This document shows positions 1-6,732 of a stretch of DNA of 7,788 bases, piece by piece. Below the pieces are notes generated by a model. That model was given only the letters and a program-made list of their open reading frames with translations. It searched no databases and had not been told where the DNA came from. The position numbers and the translations under genes were made by a program. The number at the start of each line of letters is the position of its first letter. Position 1 is the first letter of the stretch. The stretch spans positions 1-7,788 of the forward strand of contig CAUTXO010000069.1 of assembly GCA_963542625.1 (NCBI GenBank). Direction: 5' to 3'. The DNA is from CAUTXO01 sp963542625 (lineage in GTDB: Bacteria; Campylobacterota; Campylobacteria; Campylobacterales; SZUA-545).

Positions 1-3000
1 CCAGCTGTTAGCGTCTGGTTTGGAAAAGCTTTGCGGCGTTTCAATTTCAACGAGTTTAATCATCGGCGCTGGATTGGTGCTTGGGAAGTTGCTGTAATAA
101 AGCCTTTTGTTTTTTACATCATAAATATAAAAGATCTTGCCGTTGTAATTTGGGATAAAGGTTATTTTGCCAACTTTATTTGTGCCATCTATGGAAAACT
201 CGGCGATAGTTGGCGAGCTACCACCACCAAGCGTTGCTGTTCCACCATCTGGCGTATAAGATAAGGCAAATTCCGCATTACTACCGGTTACTTTTAACGA
301 AACGCCGTTGTCGCTTGTGGCGCCATTAATAACAAACTTACACGGATTTTGCCCCTTTGCGTCAAAGGCAACTGGTGCCTTGTCTTCACTTGGTCTTGAC
401 GCCTGCAAAATATGCGCGCTCTTATAAACCGGCGCGTATAAAATCCGCGTCATATCCGACCAAATCTCGCTATTTTCTTCTTCTGCTATAAAGCGCAAGT
501 CAAAAAACGGCTTGGTGTTGTTCGTTATGCGCGCGTTTTCCATCGGGTTGTAAATAAACTTCTCGTGCGCCTTAATTTCACGCGGATCTTCAACGCGTTT
601 GTCGTTATTATCGCCCCAGTCTGAAAGATTGCCCTCAAAAACCCTTAGGCTTGTTTTTCTCTCAAATTCCACTTCAAGCACGCCGTATTTGTCGGAATTA
701 AATTTATGCTCGGCAAACTTCACAGGCGGCGCTTTGGGCTGGGAGTTTGGAAACTTAAAGCTTTTTTGCACGGCGTTACTCATTCCGTCGCTTGCAAACA
801 CGATGAGCTCGGAGCGCTCCACCGGGAATGTTCTTTGCGCGAGCGCCGAGTGGTCGTAATCGTTTATTTTGGCGCTATACGTGTAGGAATTTCCACTTTT
901 AATGAGTGGCACGCGCCGACCGTCAAAGATTAAATCCACGTTTTCAGACCACTCGCCCGCTTCTCCAAAAACGCCCGTTGCCGCAAAGCCACTTACAAAA
1001 GCTTCAAGATCTAGCGTTTGGCGGTTTGAAACTTTTAGCGTTTTGTTGTCAAAGTCCCTTTGCACGAGCTTTGATACCTTTAGCTCCTTGATTTCTAGCG
1101 GATTGGCTAGCCCGCTTCTTGAGTAGTCAAACCAATAGCCGCGCCCTGGGTGGAACTTGAAAAAGTTGAAGTTTGCTTCGTCCTTTTTCCAAAGCGATGG
1201 CGTCGTGGTAAGGTCTGCTTGGCGCCAAAATATAGTTTTGTCTTCCCTTGTTACAGGGGATAGCACGCTTAAAACCTTGCCGGGCTTGTTGCCTAGATCT
1301 TTTAAGTCGTAGATTGGCCCCCTGCGCGGGAAGTCAGGCGTCCAGACGCTTTGCGCGGTAAAATCATCGCCCGTGATGTCTTTTATTCTGCCGATGTTTG
1401 CCGTGCCATTTTTAATCTGCGCGGCGGTGGCGGTGAGCGCGTTTGCTTGCTTTGGGTCAAGATCTGCAAGGTGCGTTTTAGCAAGGTTATGGCCGTAATA
1501 AACCTTTGTAAAACCGCCCTGAGCTTTTTCGTCGTCAGTGTTTATGAGCGTAAAATGCTCGCTTTCGCCGAGCTCTAGGATCTTAAACGCCGTTCGGTCG
1601 TGGCTTTGGAGCATAATTTGTTTATCGCTAAGCTTAAAGGCGTGGATCTTGGTGGTGGGCTCTTTTGAGTTTATCTCGGTAATCGTGTCGTCAATCGTGG
1701 CTTTGGTCTTAAGATCCACCCAAAGCTCGCCTTCGTATAAGATCTTGTATGTATCGTCAGTGCCCCCGCCAGCGTCAAACTCATAAACCCGCGTTAGGCT
1801 GTGGTCGCTCGCAAAAAATTTGTTTTTTGCCGCCATAAAAAGCGTATTGTAGTCCCCGCTTAGGTTCATATCCAGCAAATACACGCCGCCATCATCGCCA
1901 ACGGCGTCGCTAAGCTTTGTTAAAAGCGTGTCAAAGGTCGTAACCGCGCTTAGATCTAGGATCCTTTCTACACCCCTAGACGGGATAGAATACTTAAAGC
2001 CAACCTGTTTTTTTGTGTTAAAATCGCTGCTTGAGCCGTCAAAAAACGGCTTGTTCGGCGCAAAACCTAAGGAAAACTCATCAATCCTTGTGGATTTGTA
2101 TTTGTTGTAGCCGTAATCGTTAAGCTCTTGCCCTGCCATTGACTTAAAGCTTTCATTTATATCAAAGGGTTCGTCGGAGATTATCAGCACGCCCTCTTCA
2201 TTGCCCTTAGTTTTTGCCGGATACGCGCGTATGTTCCAAGAAAACGTGCCGTTTAGGTCGCCCGTTTCTGCGGCGTTGTTAAAAAACGCGCAAAATTCCA
2301 CCGGCTCCACCACCTTTTTTGTAACGATTTTGCCGTCTTTAAAGCTATCCATAAAGCTTAGATCCTTAGCGGCAATCTCTGCTTTTTTAATAAAAACCCC
2401 GCTTGTGATTATCCTAAGATAGCCCTCGTTAAAACTCCGCAAGTTCCAGCCGGCATTCACCGTCTTTTCAAAATCTTTCTTGCCGATTGGCTCGCTGCCT
2501 AAGATAAACCCGAATGGATCGGGCTTAGAGCTGTCTAGCTTCGTCCAATACGCAAGGCTTTTAGTAAAATCCACAAAGCCATTGCTCGCGGGTTTGTTCG
2601 CCTTTGTGTAGATCTGCCACTTTTGGTCTGAATACGAATAAACGCTGATGTTATCATCAGGCGTCATCGGCTGCCTGCCGCCCGCGCCGCCCCAGAAAAG
2701 CTTTTTCTCGTTTAGGTTCATCGCGCTTAAGTTTGTTATGTTGTTATCGGATAGATTTAGATCCACAAGATCTACGATCCGCTTGATCTTTGACGTGCCG
2801 TGCTGCTTGTAGGACGTAAGAAAAAGCGGGTCGTCTTTGGTTTTTGAGCTATCAAAAAAGGCTTCGTAATAGTAGCCGTCGTCTGTTTTGATGTAGAAAA
2901 GTTCATTTTCATAATGCGCTTGGAAATACACCTTTATATCCGCGCTAGCGCCCCGCCGCGCGCTTGAAATATACATCGCGTGCAAGCTCTCGCCGGATCT

Positions 3001-3276
3001 GTGGCTCTTTTGCGCGTAATTTATCGTGGCTTTTTTGATGAATGCCGACCGCACTTCTATGCCGACGGTTACAAGATCTAGCGTGGCGCCGTCCCATTTT
3101 ACGCCGCCTTTATTTTCCGCCGTGAGCGTGTGATCTAGCGTGTTGCTCGTGTCCCTTTGCGCGACGTGAAAACCGCTAACGCCGATTAAATTCCACATAT
3201 TTTGCTTGAGTTTGACTTGATTTGTTACGCCAAAAAGCGCGCTCACAATAAGCGCCTGAGCTAAAAAGAGCTTCAT
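1..3276 (-). CDS. Very large exported protein of unknown function, N-terminal 1092 residues (3' end beyond the window)
   Basis: The minus strand is open without a stop from an ATG at 3276 to the left edge, so only the C-terminus is missing. The start is supported by AAAGGA six bases upstream. Residues 1-18 (MKLFLAQALIVSALFGVT) look like a Sec signal peptide with a short basic N-end, implying export. A WNLIGV motif follows at residues 28-33, a related AGWNLRSF at about 276-282, and GRGYWF near 711-716. WNL and GYW motif pairs occur in large uncharacterised proteins of Campylobacterota, from memory. A module beginning (R/P)I(V/L/Y)DL, followed by LS-rich sequence and an LF/IF-aromatic stretch, recurs near residues 166, 438 and 654. 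The rest is rich in Asp, Lys, Gly and aromatics with few Cys and no further evident membrane segment, suggesting beta-rich repeats. It lies 60 bp downstream of xseA on the same strand. I cannot name a family; a surface or outer-membrane-associated role is inference. Confidence 0.9.
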   Translation of the reverse strand, partial: MKLFLAQALIVSALFGVTNQVKLKQNMWNLIGVSGFHVAQRDTSNTLDHTLTAENKGGVKWDGATLDLVTVGIEVRSAFIKKATINYAQKSHRSGESLHAMYISSARRGASADIKVYFQAHYENELFYIKTDDGYYYEAFFDSSKTKDDPLFLTSYKQHGTSKIKRIVDLVDLNLSDNNITNLSAMNLNEKKLFWGGAGGRQPMTPDDNISVYSYSDQKWQIYTKANKPASNGFVDFTKSLAYWTKLDSSKPDPFGFILGSEPIGKKDFEKTVNAGWNLRSFNEGYLRIITSGVFIKKAEIAAKDLSFMDSFKDGKIVTKKVVEPVEFCAFFNNAAETGDLNGTFSWNIRAYPAKTKGNEEGVLIISDEPFDINESFKSMAGQELNDYGYNKYKSTRIDEFSLGFAPNKPFFDGSSSDFNTKKQVGFKYSIPSRGVERILDLSAVTTFDTLLTKLSDAVGDDGGVYLLDMNLSGDYNTLFMAAKNKFFASDHSLTRVYEFDAGGGTDDTYKILYEGELWVDLKTKATIDDTITEINSKEPTTKIHAFKLSDKQIMLQSHDRTAFKILELGESEHFTLINTDDEKAQGGFTKVYYGHNLAKTHLADLDPKQANALTATAAQIKNGTANIGRIKDITGDDFTAQSVWTPDFPRRGPIYDLKDLGNKPGKVLSVLSPVTREDKTIFWRQADLTTTPSLWKKDEANFNFFKFHPGRGYWFDYSRSGLANPLEIKELKVSKLVQRDFDNKTLKVSNRQTLDLEAFVSGFAATGVFGEAGEWSENVDLIFDGRRVPLIKSGNSYTYSAKINDYDHSALAQRTFPVERSELIVFASDGMSNAVQKSFKFPNSQPKAPPVKFAEHKFNSDKYGVLEVEFERKTSLRVFEGNLSDWGDNNDKRVEDPREIKAHEKFIYNPMENARITNNTKPFFDLRFIAEEENSEIWSDMTRILYAPVYKSAHILQASRPSEDKAPVAFDAKGQNPCKFVINGATSDNGVSLKVTGSNAEFALSYTPDGGTATLGGGSSPTIAEFSIDGTNKVGKITFIPNYNGKIFYIYDVKNKRLYYSNFPSTNPAPMIKLVEIETPQSFSKPDANSW

Positions 3277-3282
3277 CTTTTT

Positions 3283-3288
3283 TCCTTT
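3283..3288 (-). promoter_or_regulatory. Ribosome binding site of the large exported protein
   Basis: On the minus strand the sequence reads AAAGGA, then six bases (AAAAAG), then ATG. This is a good Shine-Dalgarno and fixes the start at 3276. It lies in the 60-bp gap after the xseA stop codon, where I see no clear terminator or strong promoter, so read-through from xseA is plausible. Confidence 0.75.
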
Positions 3289-3336
3289 ACGCAAAGCTCA
3301 TAGCAAGCCCTATTCCAAATTTTAGTTAAACGCCCA

Positions 3337-4593
3337 TCAAGTTTTTAGCTCGTTCTTTTCCAGGCAAAGCGCGCGGGCGGTAAATTTTGCGGTGGTTAAA
3401 TTAAACTCTTCATTTGGCTTTAGATCTTCTAACCGCAAGCGTTCGTGAGTGCCAGGGCGGCTAAGATCTACCCTATCTGCCTTAGCCGGGTCAAGGCTTT
3501 GAATACGCGCGCGCAAAAGCTCGAACGCCGTCTGTTTTTTTAGCAAGCGCTCTTTAAACGCGCCATCTAGGCTCTGCGCTAGCATTGCTAAGGAAGCGCG
3601 CCTAGCCCCCAAAATGCCCCCAAACTTTTGCGCCAAAAAAAGCCTTTGCGCCGCAAGCGTTTCTTTGTATCTTTTGTGCTTTTCTTGCGGGAGCTGCTTG
3701 CCAAACAAAGCCTTTAAATACAAAAGCGCGCTGCGGTTTTTTTCTAAAATTGCACTAAAGGCGCCGTCTAGGAAATTACGCCGCTCGTTTAAGCTCATAA
3801 TAAGCTCCGCAAAATCCGGGAGCACAAGCTCCATAGCCGCCGATGGCGTTGGCGCGCGAAGATCTGCGACAAAATCGCTTATAACGTAATCAATCTCGTG
3901 CCCGATGGCGCTTACAACGGGCGTTTTTGCCGCAAAAATCGCGTCTGCTACCGCGCGCTCGTTAAAGCACCAAAGATCTTCTATGCTCCCGCCACCACGC
4001 GCTAGCACAATAACGTCCGCGCCAAGGCTGTCTGCAAAACGCAAGGATCTAACTATGCTTTGCGCGGCTTCATCGCCTTGCACCAAGGTATTTATCTGCG
4101 TAATTTTTATCGCTCTAAAGCGCTTTGACGCCACGCGCAACATATCCTGAAGCGCGGCTGACGTGCTAGACGTCACAAAGGCTAGGTGGCGCGGGTAGCG
4201 CGGCAAGGGCTTTTTACGCGCGGGGGCAAAATATCCGGCGGCGTCAAGCTCTTTTTTTAGTTGCTCGTAGGCTAGGCTAAGCGCGCCGCGCCCGTCTGGC
4301 TCAACGCTAAAGCAGTTAAGCGAATACGTCCCGCGCTGGGTATAAACGCTTAGCGCGCCGCTTGCGATGATGCTCATTCCTTGCTCTAGCCGAAATTTTA
4401 AACGCGCGTAGTTGCTTTTGAAAATGATGCAAGAAAGGCTGGCGGCTTCGTCTTTGACGTCAAAATACACGTGCCCGCTTGAATGAAAGGTAATGCGTGA
4501 GATTTCGCCGCGCAGGGTAACGGCGCTAAAGGTGCTCTCAAGGTAGGATTTTATTTGCGTTGCTAGCTGGCTCACGCTTAGGATCTGAGACAT
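3337..4593 (-). CDS. xseA: Exodeoxyribonuclease VII large subunit XseA
   Basis: XseA with several XseB subunits forms exonuclease VII, a cytoplasmic, metal-independent nuclease that cuts single-stranded DNA from both ends into oligonucleotides during repair. The 418-residue product has the N-terminal OB-fold nucleic-acid-binding domain at about 1-100 (RGEISRITFHSSGHVYFDVK at 28-47) and the catalytic domain at about 120-315. Signature segments are ALQDML with the conserved Asp150, RGGGSIEDLW at 199-208, SAIGHEID at 228-235 and DFVADLRAPTPSAA at 240-253. A helical stretch of about 270-380 follows. The length is in the normal range (E. coli about 456). The start ATG has AAGGG about six bases upstream. 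The C-terminal tail keeps an EDLKP-like strand region but lacks the usual L-x-RGYA motif. The gene is divergent from patB, and the large exported protein follows it. Confidence 0.95.
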   Translation of the reverse strand: MSQILSVSQLATQIKSYLESTFSAVTLRGEISRITFHSSGHVYFDVKDEAASLSCIIFKSNYARLKFRLEQGMSIIASGALSVYTQRGTYSLNCFSVEPDGRGALSLAYEQLKKELDAAGYFAPARKKPLPRYPRHLAFVTSSTSAALQDMLRVASKRFRAIKITQINTLVQGDEAAQSIVRSLRFADSLGADVIVLARGGGSIEDLWCFNERAVADAIFAAKTPVVSAIGHEIDYVISDFVADLRAPTPSAAMELVLPDFAELIMSLNERRNFLDGAFSAILEKNRSALLYLKALFGKQLPQEKHKRYKETLAAQRLFLAQKFGGILGARRASLAMLAQSLDGAFKERLLKKQTAFELLRARIQSLDPAKADRVDLSRPGTHERLRLEDLKPNEEFNLTTAKFTARALCLEKNELKT

Positions 4594-4661
4594 TTTTGCC
4601 CTTTTAATGCGGCGTATTTTGCCCTGTTTTTTGTAAAATTAGCGCTTTTAAAGGCCGCAAA
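4594..4661. promoter_or_regulatory. Divergent promoter region between xseA and patB
   Basis: This 68-bp gap must hold the 5' signals of both divergent genes. On the plus strand TTGTAAAAT at 4631-4639 resembles an epsilonproteobacterial extended -10 box (hexamer TAAAAT at 4634-4639), and AAAGG six bases before the patB ATG is its ribosome binding site. On the minus strand a weaker A/T-rich candidate, GCAAAATAC, lies upstream of the xseA ribosome binding site. No -35 box is obvious, which is common in this group, where -35 is poorly conserved. No operator palindrome was seen. The box assignment is inference from position and similarity to consensus. Confidence 0.45.
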
Positions 4662-5786
4662 ATGCAAGATTTTAACGAAAAACAAAGCCGGTTTAACACA
4701 AGATCTTTGAAGTTTGACGGCTCGGCGCGCAAGTTTGGCGCTAGCGTGAAATACCCGCTTTGGGTTGCGGATATGGATTTTAAAACAAACGCGGGAGTTA
4801 TTAGCGCGCTAGAAAATCAAGCCGCGCACGGGATCTTTGGCTACGAAGAGCTAGGCGGCGCATTTTACGACGCCATTCGCACGCGCTACGCGGGGGCGGA
4901 AAATGCGGGCATAACCTATCTGTGCGGCGTTGTTACGGGGCTATACCTTGCGGTGAAAACCTTGACAAAGCCAGATGATGAGATTATTATCCAGCCGCCG
5001 GTGTATCCGCCGTTTTTTCAGGTGGTGCAAGATCTAGGCAGGCGCCTTGTGCTAAATCCGCTCAAAAAAGGCAGCGGCGGCTACGAGATGGACTTGCAAG
5101 ATTTGAGGGCTTGCATTAGCAAAAAAACAAAAATGCTGCTCCTTTGCAACCCGGCAAATCCGGTTGGGCGCGTGTGGAGCGCTGACGAGCTTAGCGCGCT
5201 AGAAGCCCTGACGGGGAGCGAGATTGTCGTCATTAGTGATGAGATCCACGCAGATCTTGCCTTTGAAAAATTTACGAGTTTTTATAATGTGGGGAGCAAT
5301 TGCGTTTGCCTGAATTCGCCGAGCAAGGCTTACAATCTAGCGGGTCTAAACACGGCTTACGCGGTTAGCAAAAACGCTGAGTTTATAGAAAAAATCGCGC
5401 AGGAATACGCAAAAAATCACTATCCATTGCCGAATAATTTTGGCGTTAGCGCCTTGCTGAGCGCTTATGGCAGCGGGCGTGCTTGGCTTGATGAGCTAAA
5501 AAATTACATCTGGGGCAATGTGCTGATGGCTAAGGAGATTTTAAGCGGCACGCTGATTGAGTTTTTTTTACCGCAGGGGACGTATCTTTTGTGGCTGGAT
5601 TTTAGCGCTTGCGCCTTAAGCCACGAGCAGATCCGCGCGCGAGTTTTGGAGCTTGGCGTGGCGCTAAATGACGGCACGACCTTTTGCGCGCAATACAAAA
5701 AATACTTCCGCCTAAATCTTGCCACGCAAAGGGGCGAGCTAGAGCAAGCCTTAAAGCTCCTTGCGGCAGCGTTTGCTAAAAATTAG
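4662..5786 (+). CDS. patB: MalY/PatB-family PLP-dependent C-S beta-lyase / aminotransferase
   Basis: Fold-type I PLP enzyme of class I/II aminotransferases, MalY/PatB branch. Family members cleave cystathionine or cysteine conjugates to a thiol, pyruvate and ammonia, and some transaminate. The 374-residue length fits (family about 380-400). Visible motifs: the subgroup hallmark PLWVADMDFKT at 32-42, GIFGYEEL at 57-64, VVTGLYLAVKTL at 90-101, PPVYPPFF at 112-119, NPANPVGR with Asn166 at 163-170, SDEIHADL with Asp193 that pairs with the pyridine nitrogen, the Schiff-base lysine Lys222 in SPSKAYNLAG at 219-228, and substrate-carboxylate Arg350 in YFRLNLAT. All catalytic residues are present, so it should be active in the cytoplasm. 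AAAGG six bases upstream supports the ATG. It stands alone, divergent from xseA, with no sulfur-metabolism neighbour inside the window, so the exact substrate is unknown. Confidence 0.93.
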   Translation: MQDFNEKQSRFNTRSLKFDGSARKFGASVKYPLWVADMDFKTNAGVISALENQAAHGIFGYEELGGAFYDAIRTRYAGAENAGITYLCGVVTGLYLAVKTLTKPDDEIIIQPPVYPPFFQVVQDLGRRLVLNPLKKGSGGYEMDLQDLRACISKKTKMLLLCNPANPVGRVWSADELSALEALTGSEIVVISDEIHADLAFEKFTSFYNVGSNCVCLNSPSKAYNLAGLNTAYAVSKNAEFIEKIAQEYAKNHYPLPNNFGVSALLSAYGSGRAWLDELKNYIWGNVLMAKEILSGTLIEFFLPQGTYLLWLDFSACALSHEQIRARVLELGVALNDGTTFCAQYKKYFRLNLATQRGELEQALKLLAAAFAKN

Positions 5787-5791
5787 GGCAG

Positions 5792-5808
5792 CACGCACTC
5801 CTTGCGTG
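5792..5808 (+). terminator. Possible weak hairpin downstream of patB
   Basis: CACGCA at 5792-5797 and TGCGTG at 5803-5808 form a 6-bp stem with a 5-base loop, five bases after the patB stop. No uninterrupted T-run follows; instead the G/T-rich decamer array begins within three bases. It could be a weak terminator or chance pairing. Confidence 0.25.
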
Positions 5809-5810
5809 GT

Positions 5811-5875
5811 GTTTGATTGTGTTTGATTGTGTTTGATTGTGTTTGATTGTGTTTGATTGTGTTTGATTGTGTTTG
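5811..5875 (+). repeat. 10-bp tandem repeat (GTTTGATTGT), six perfect copies plus a 5-bp partial
   Basis: Six identical head-to-tail copies of GTTTGATTGT occupy 5811-5870, and GTTTG at 5871-5875 begins a seventh before the sequence turns into GCGCGC. Perfect identity implies recent expansion or contraction by slippage. It lies 24 bp after the patB stop, so copy number could alter only the 3' untranslated region or a downstream element. A single inverted copy (ACAATCAAAC) lies at 6824-6833. There are no spacers, so it is not a CRISPR array. Confidence 0.97.
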
Positions 5876-5903
5876 CGCGCTGGCGTTAGGGCTTTGCGTG
5901 CGT

Positions 5904-6161
5904 GATGTTTTGCTCTTGCTTAGCGTGCGTTGGTTGCCACGATTTGTATTTTGTTTCCTGGCTTGTGCTGATTGGATCCTAGCTTGGCATTCACACCAGT
6001 TTGTTTGCGCGCTAGGGTTTTAGCGTTTTACGCTCGGCATTTTGCGCGCCTTGTCTTGTCCGGATCTCCGCACCATCAAAGCCGCGCACGTAAAGCAGGG
6101 CAAGATCTATAGGGTAAGCGCCATCAAAGCTTTTTGCGCGCTGGGCTTAGCGCGGATCTTG
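5904..6161 (+). repeat. Dispersed repeat block A (copy of block B), non-coding
   Basis: Three segments match block B in the same order: GATGTTTTGCTCTTGCTTAG at 5904-5923 with the following CG, 6041-6081 (TTTGCGCGCC through ATCAAAG), and 6130-6161 (TTTTTGCGCGCTGGGCTTAG onward). The 48 bp between the second and third segments are bounded by the direct repeat CCATCAAAG (6073-6081 and 6121-6129) and are absent from block B. The segment from about 5940 to 6040 has no counterpart in B. I see no supportable gene from 5787 to 6133; stops interrupt all plus frames. The last segment grades into the ddl fragment. Confidence 0.65.
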
Positions 6162-6421
6162 CAGCGCGGCTAAAGGCGGCGTTTGAGAAACTTTACACGC
6201 CATATTTTCACGGCGCGCTCATTCGTTGCGACTTTTTCGAGCTTGACGGCGAAGTTTATTTAAACGAGATAAACCCGCATCCGGGCAGCCTTGCAAACTA
6301 TTTGTTTGACGATTTTACCGGCGTTTTGACCCGCCTTGCCAGCGATTTGCCCCGCGCGCAAAACATTCCGATTTTTTACAACTACATTAGTTCAATCCAA
6401 TCCGCCAAGGGCAAGCTCTAA
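6134..6421 (+). pseudogene. ddl: Headless 3' fragment of D-alanine--D-alanine ligase
   Basis: The frame from 6134 encodes about 95 residues, of which the last 80-odd match the C-terminal end of Ddl, the cytoplasmic ATP-grasp ligase that makes the D-Ala-D-Ala dipeptide for peptidoglycan. Clear family features are GALIRCDFF at 27-35, the metal/ATP-binding segment VYLNEINPHPGSLANYLFDD at 41-60 (Asp33, Glu45 and Asn47 correspond to the metal ligands) and a C-terminal tail ending SAKGKL. Intact Ddl is about 340-350 residues, so the N-terminal domain, the ATP-binding middle domain and most catalytic loops are missing. Only TTG is available as a start, no ribosome binding site sits at proper distance, and a TAA at 6116-6118 closes the frame. 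The reading frame itself is undamaged, so truncation looks recent or the fragment is a partial duplicate. It cannot be an active ligase. Confidence 0.85.
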
Positions 6422-6447
6422 GCGTTTTGCGCCTAGATACGCGGCGG

Positions 6448-6514
6448 GCTAGGATCTTGTGGGGTTTGCGTTTGCGCTAGATCTTGGCTAGATCTTTTGC
6501 GCGCTGGGATCTTG
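6448..6514 (+). repeat. Cluster of four RGATCY sites in short GCTAG(A/G)ATCTTG-like repeats
   Basis: Between the ddl fragment and block B, four RGATCY hexamers fall within about 70 bp. CTAGATCTT occurs twice 11 bp apart (about 6477-6485 and 6488-6496), with the variants GGCTAGGATCTTG before and CTGGGATCTTG after. The run is G/T-rich on the plus strand and non-coding. It may be a local amplification of the hexamer that is enriched across the window. Confidence 0.5.
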
Positions 6515-6540
6515 AGTGGTTTTGCGGGGGTTGTGCGCTT

Positions 6541-6660
6541 GATGTTTTGCTCTTGCTTGGCGCTTCTTAAGGCTTTGCGCGCCCTGTCTTATCCAGATCT
6601 CCGCGCTATCAAAGATTTTTTGCGCGCTGGGCTTGGCGCGGATCTTGCCGCGCGTTTTGC
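6541..6660 (+). repeat. Dispersed repeat block B (copy of block A), non-coding
   Basis: The segments at 6541-6562, 6574-6613 and 6615-6648 correspond to block A segments at 5904-5925, 6041-6081 and 6130-6161, each with only a few mismatches. In the plus frame the third segment even reads RAGLGADLAAR, like the start of the ddl fragment (RAGLSADLAAR), but the match to Ddl then stops. Block B lacks the 48-bp insert and the roughly 100-bp middle part found in A. A long open plus frame across 6497-6778 is a by-product of this repeat and the palindrome and has no protein-like features. Confidence 0.65.
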
Positions 6661-6699
6661 GATTTTACAAAATGCACCGCTTGAATTGATAGCGCTGGG

Positions 6700-6732
6700 A
6701 AGGGCGCGACGGCTTTTAGCCGTCGCGCCCTT
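6700..6732. repeat. Perfect palindrome: 15-bp GC-rich stem with a 3-base loop
   Basis: AAGGGCGCGACGGCT at 6700-6714 and AGCCGTCGCGCCCTT at 6718-6732 are exact reverse complements around TTT. As RNA it would be a very stable hairpin in either direction. Only short T-runs follow (TGAAATTTTAC on the plus side), so it is not a classical intrinsic terminator, though a bidirectional terminator between decayed convergent genes is possible. It sits at the point where plus-strand skew changes from G/T-rich to A/C-rich. Alternatives are a REP-like element or a protein-binding site. Confidence 0.9.

Noticed and set aside
31..2422. Several plus-strand open frames of 60-86 codons
   Set aside because: They lie antisense within the 1092-codon minus-strand gene, have no ribosome binding sites and encode Ser/Leu-rich shadow sequence.
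3614..4150. Plus-strand frames of 81 and 91 codons
   Set aside because: They are antisense to the conserved catalytic region of xseA.
5504..5725. Minus-strand frame of 73 codons
   Set aside because: It is the antisense shadow of the patB 3' part.
5811..5875. CRISPR array
   Set aside because: The 10-bp units are directly abutted with no spacers and no cas gene is present.
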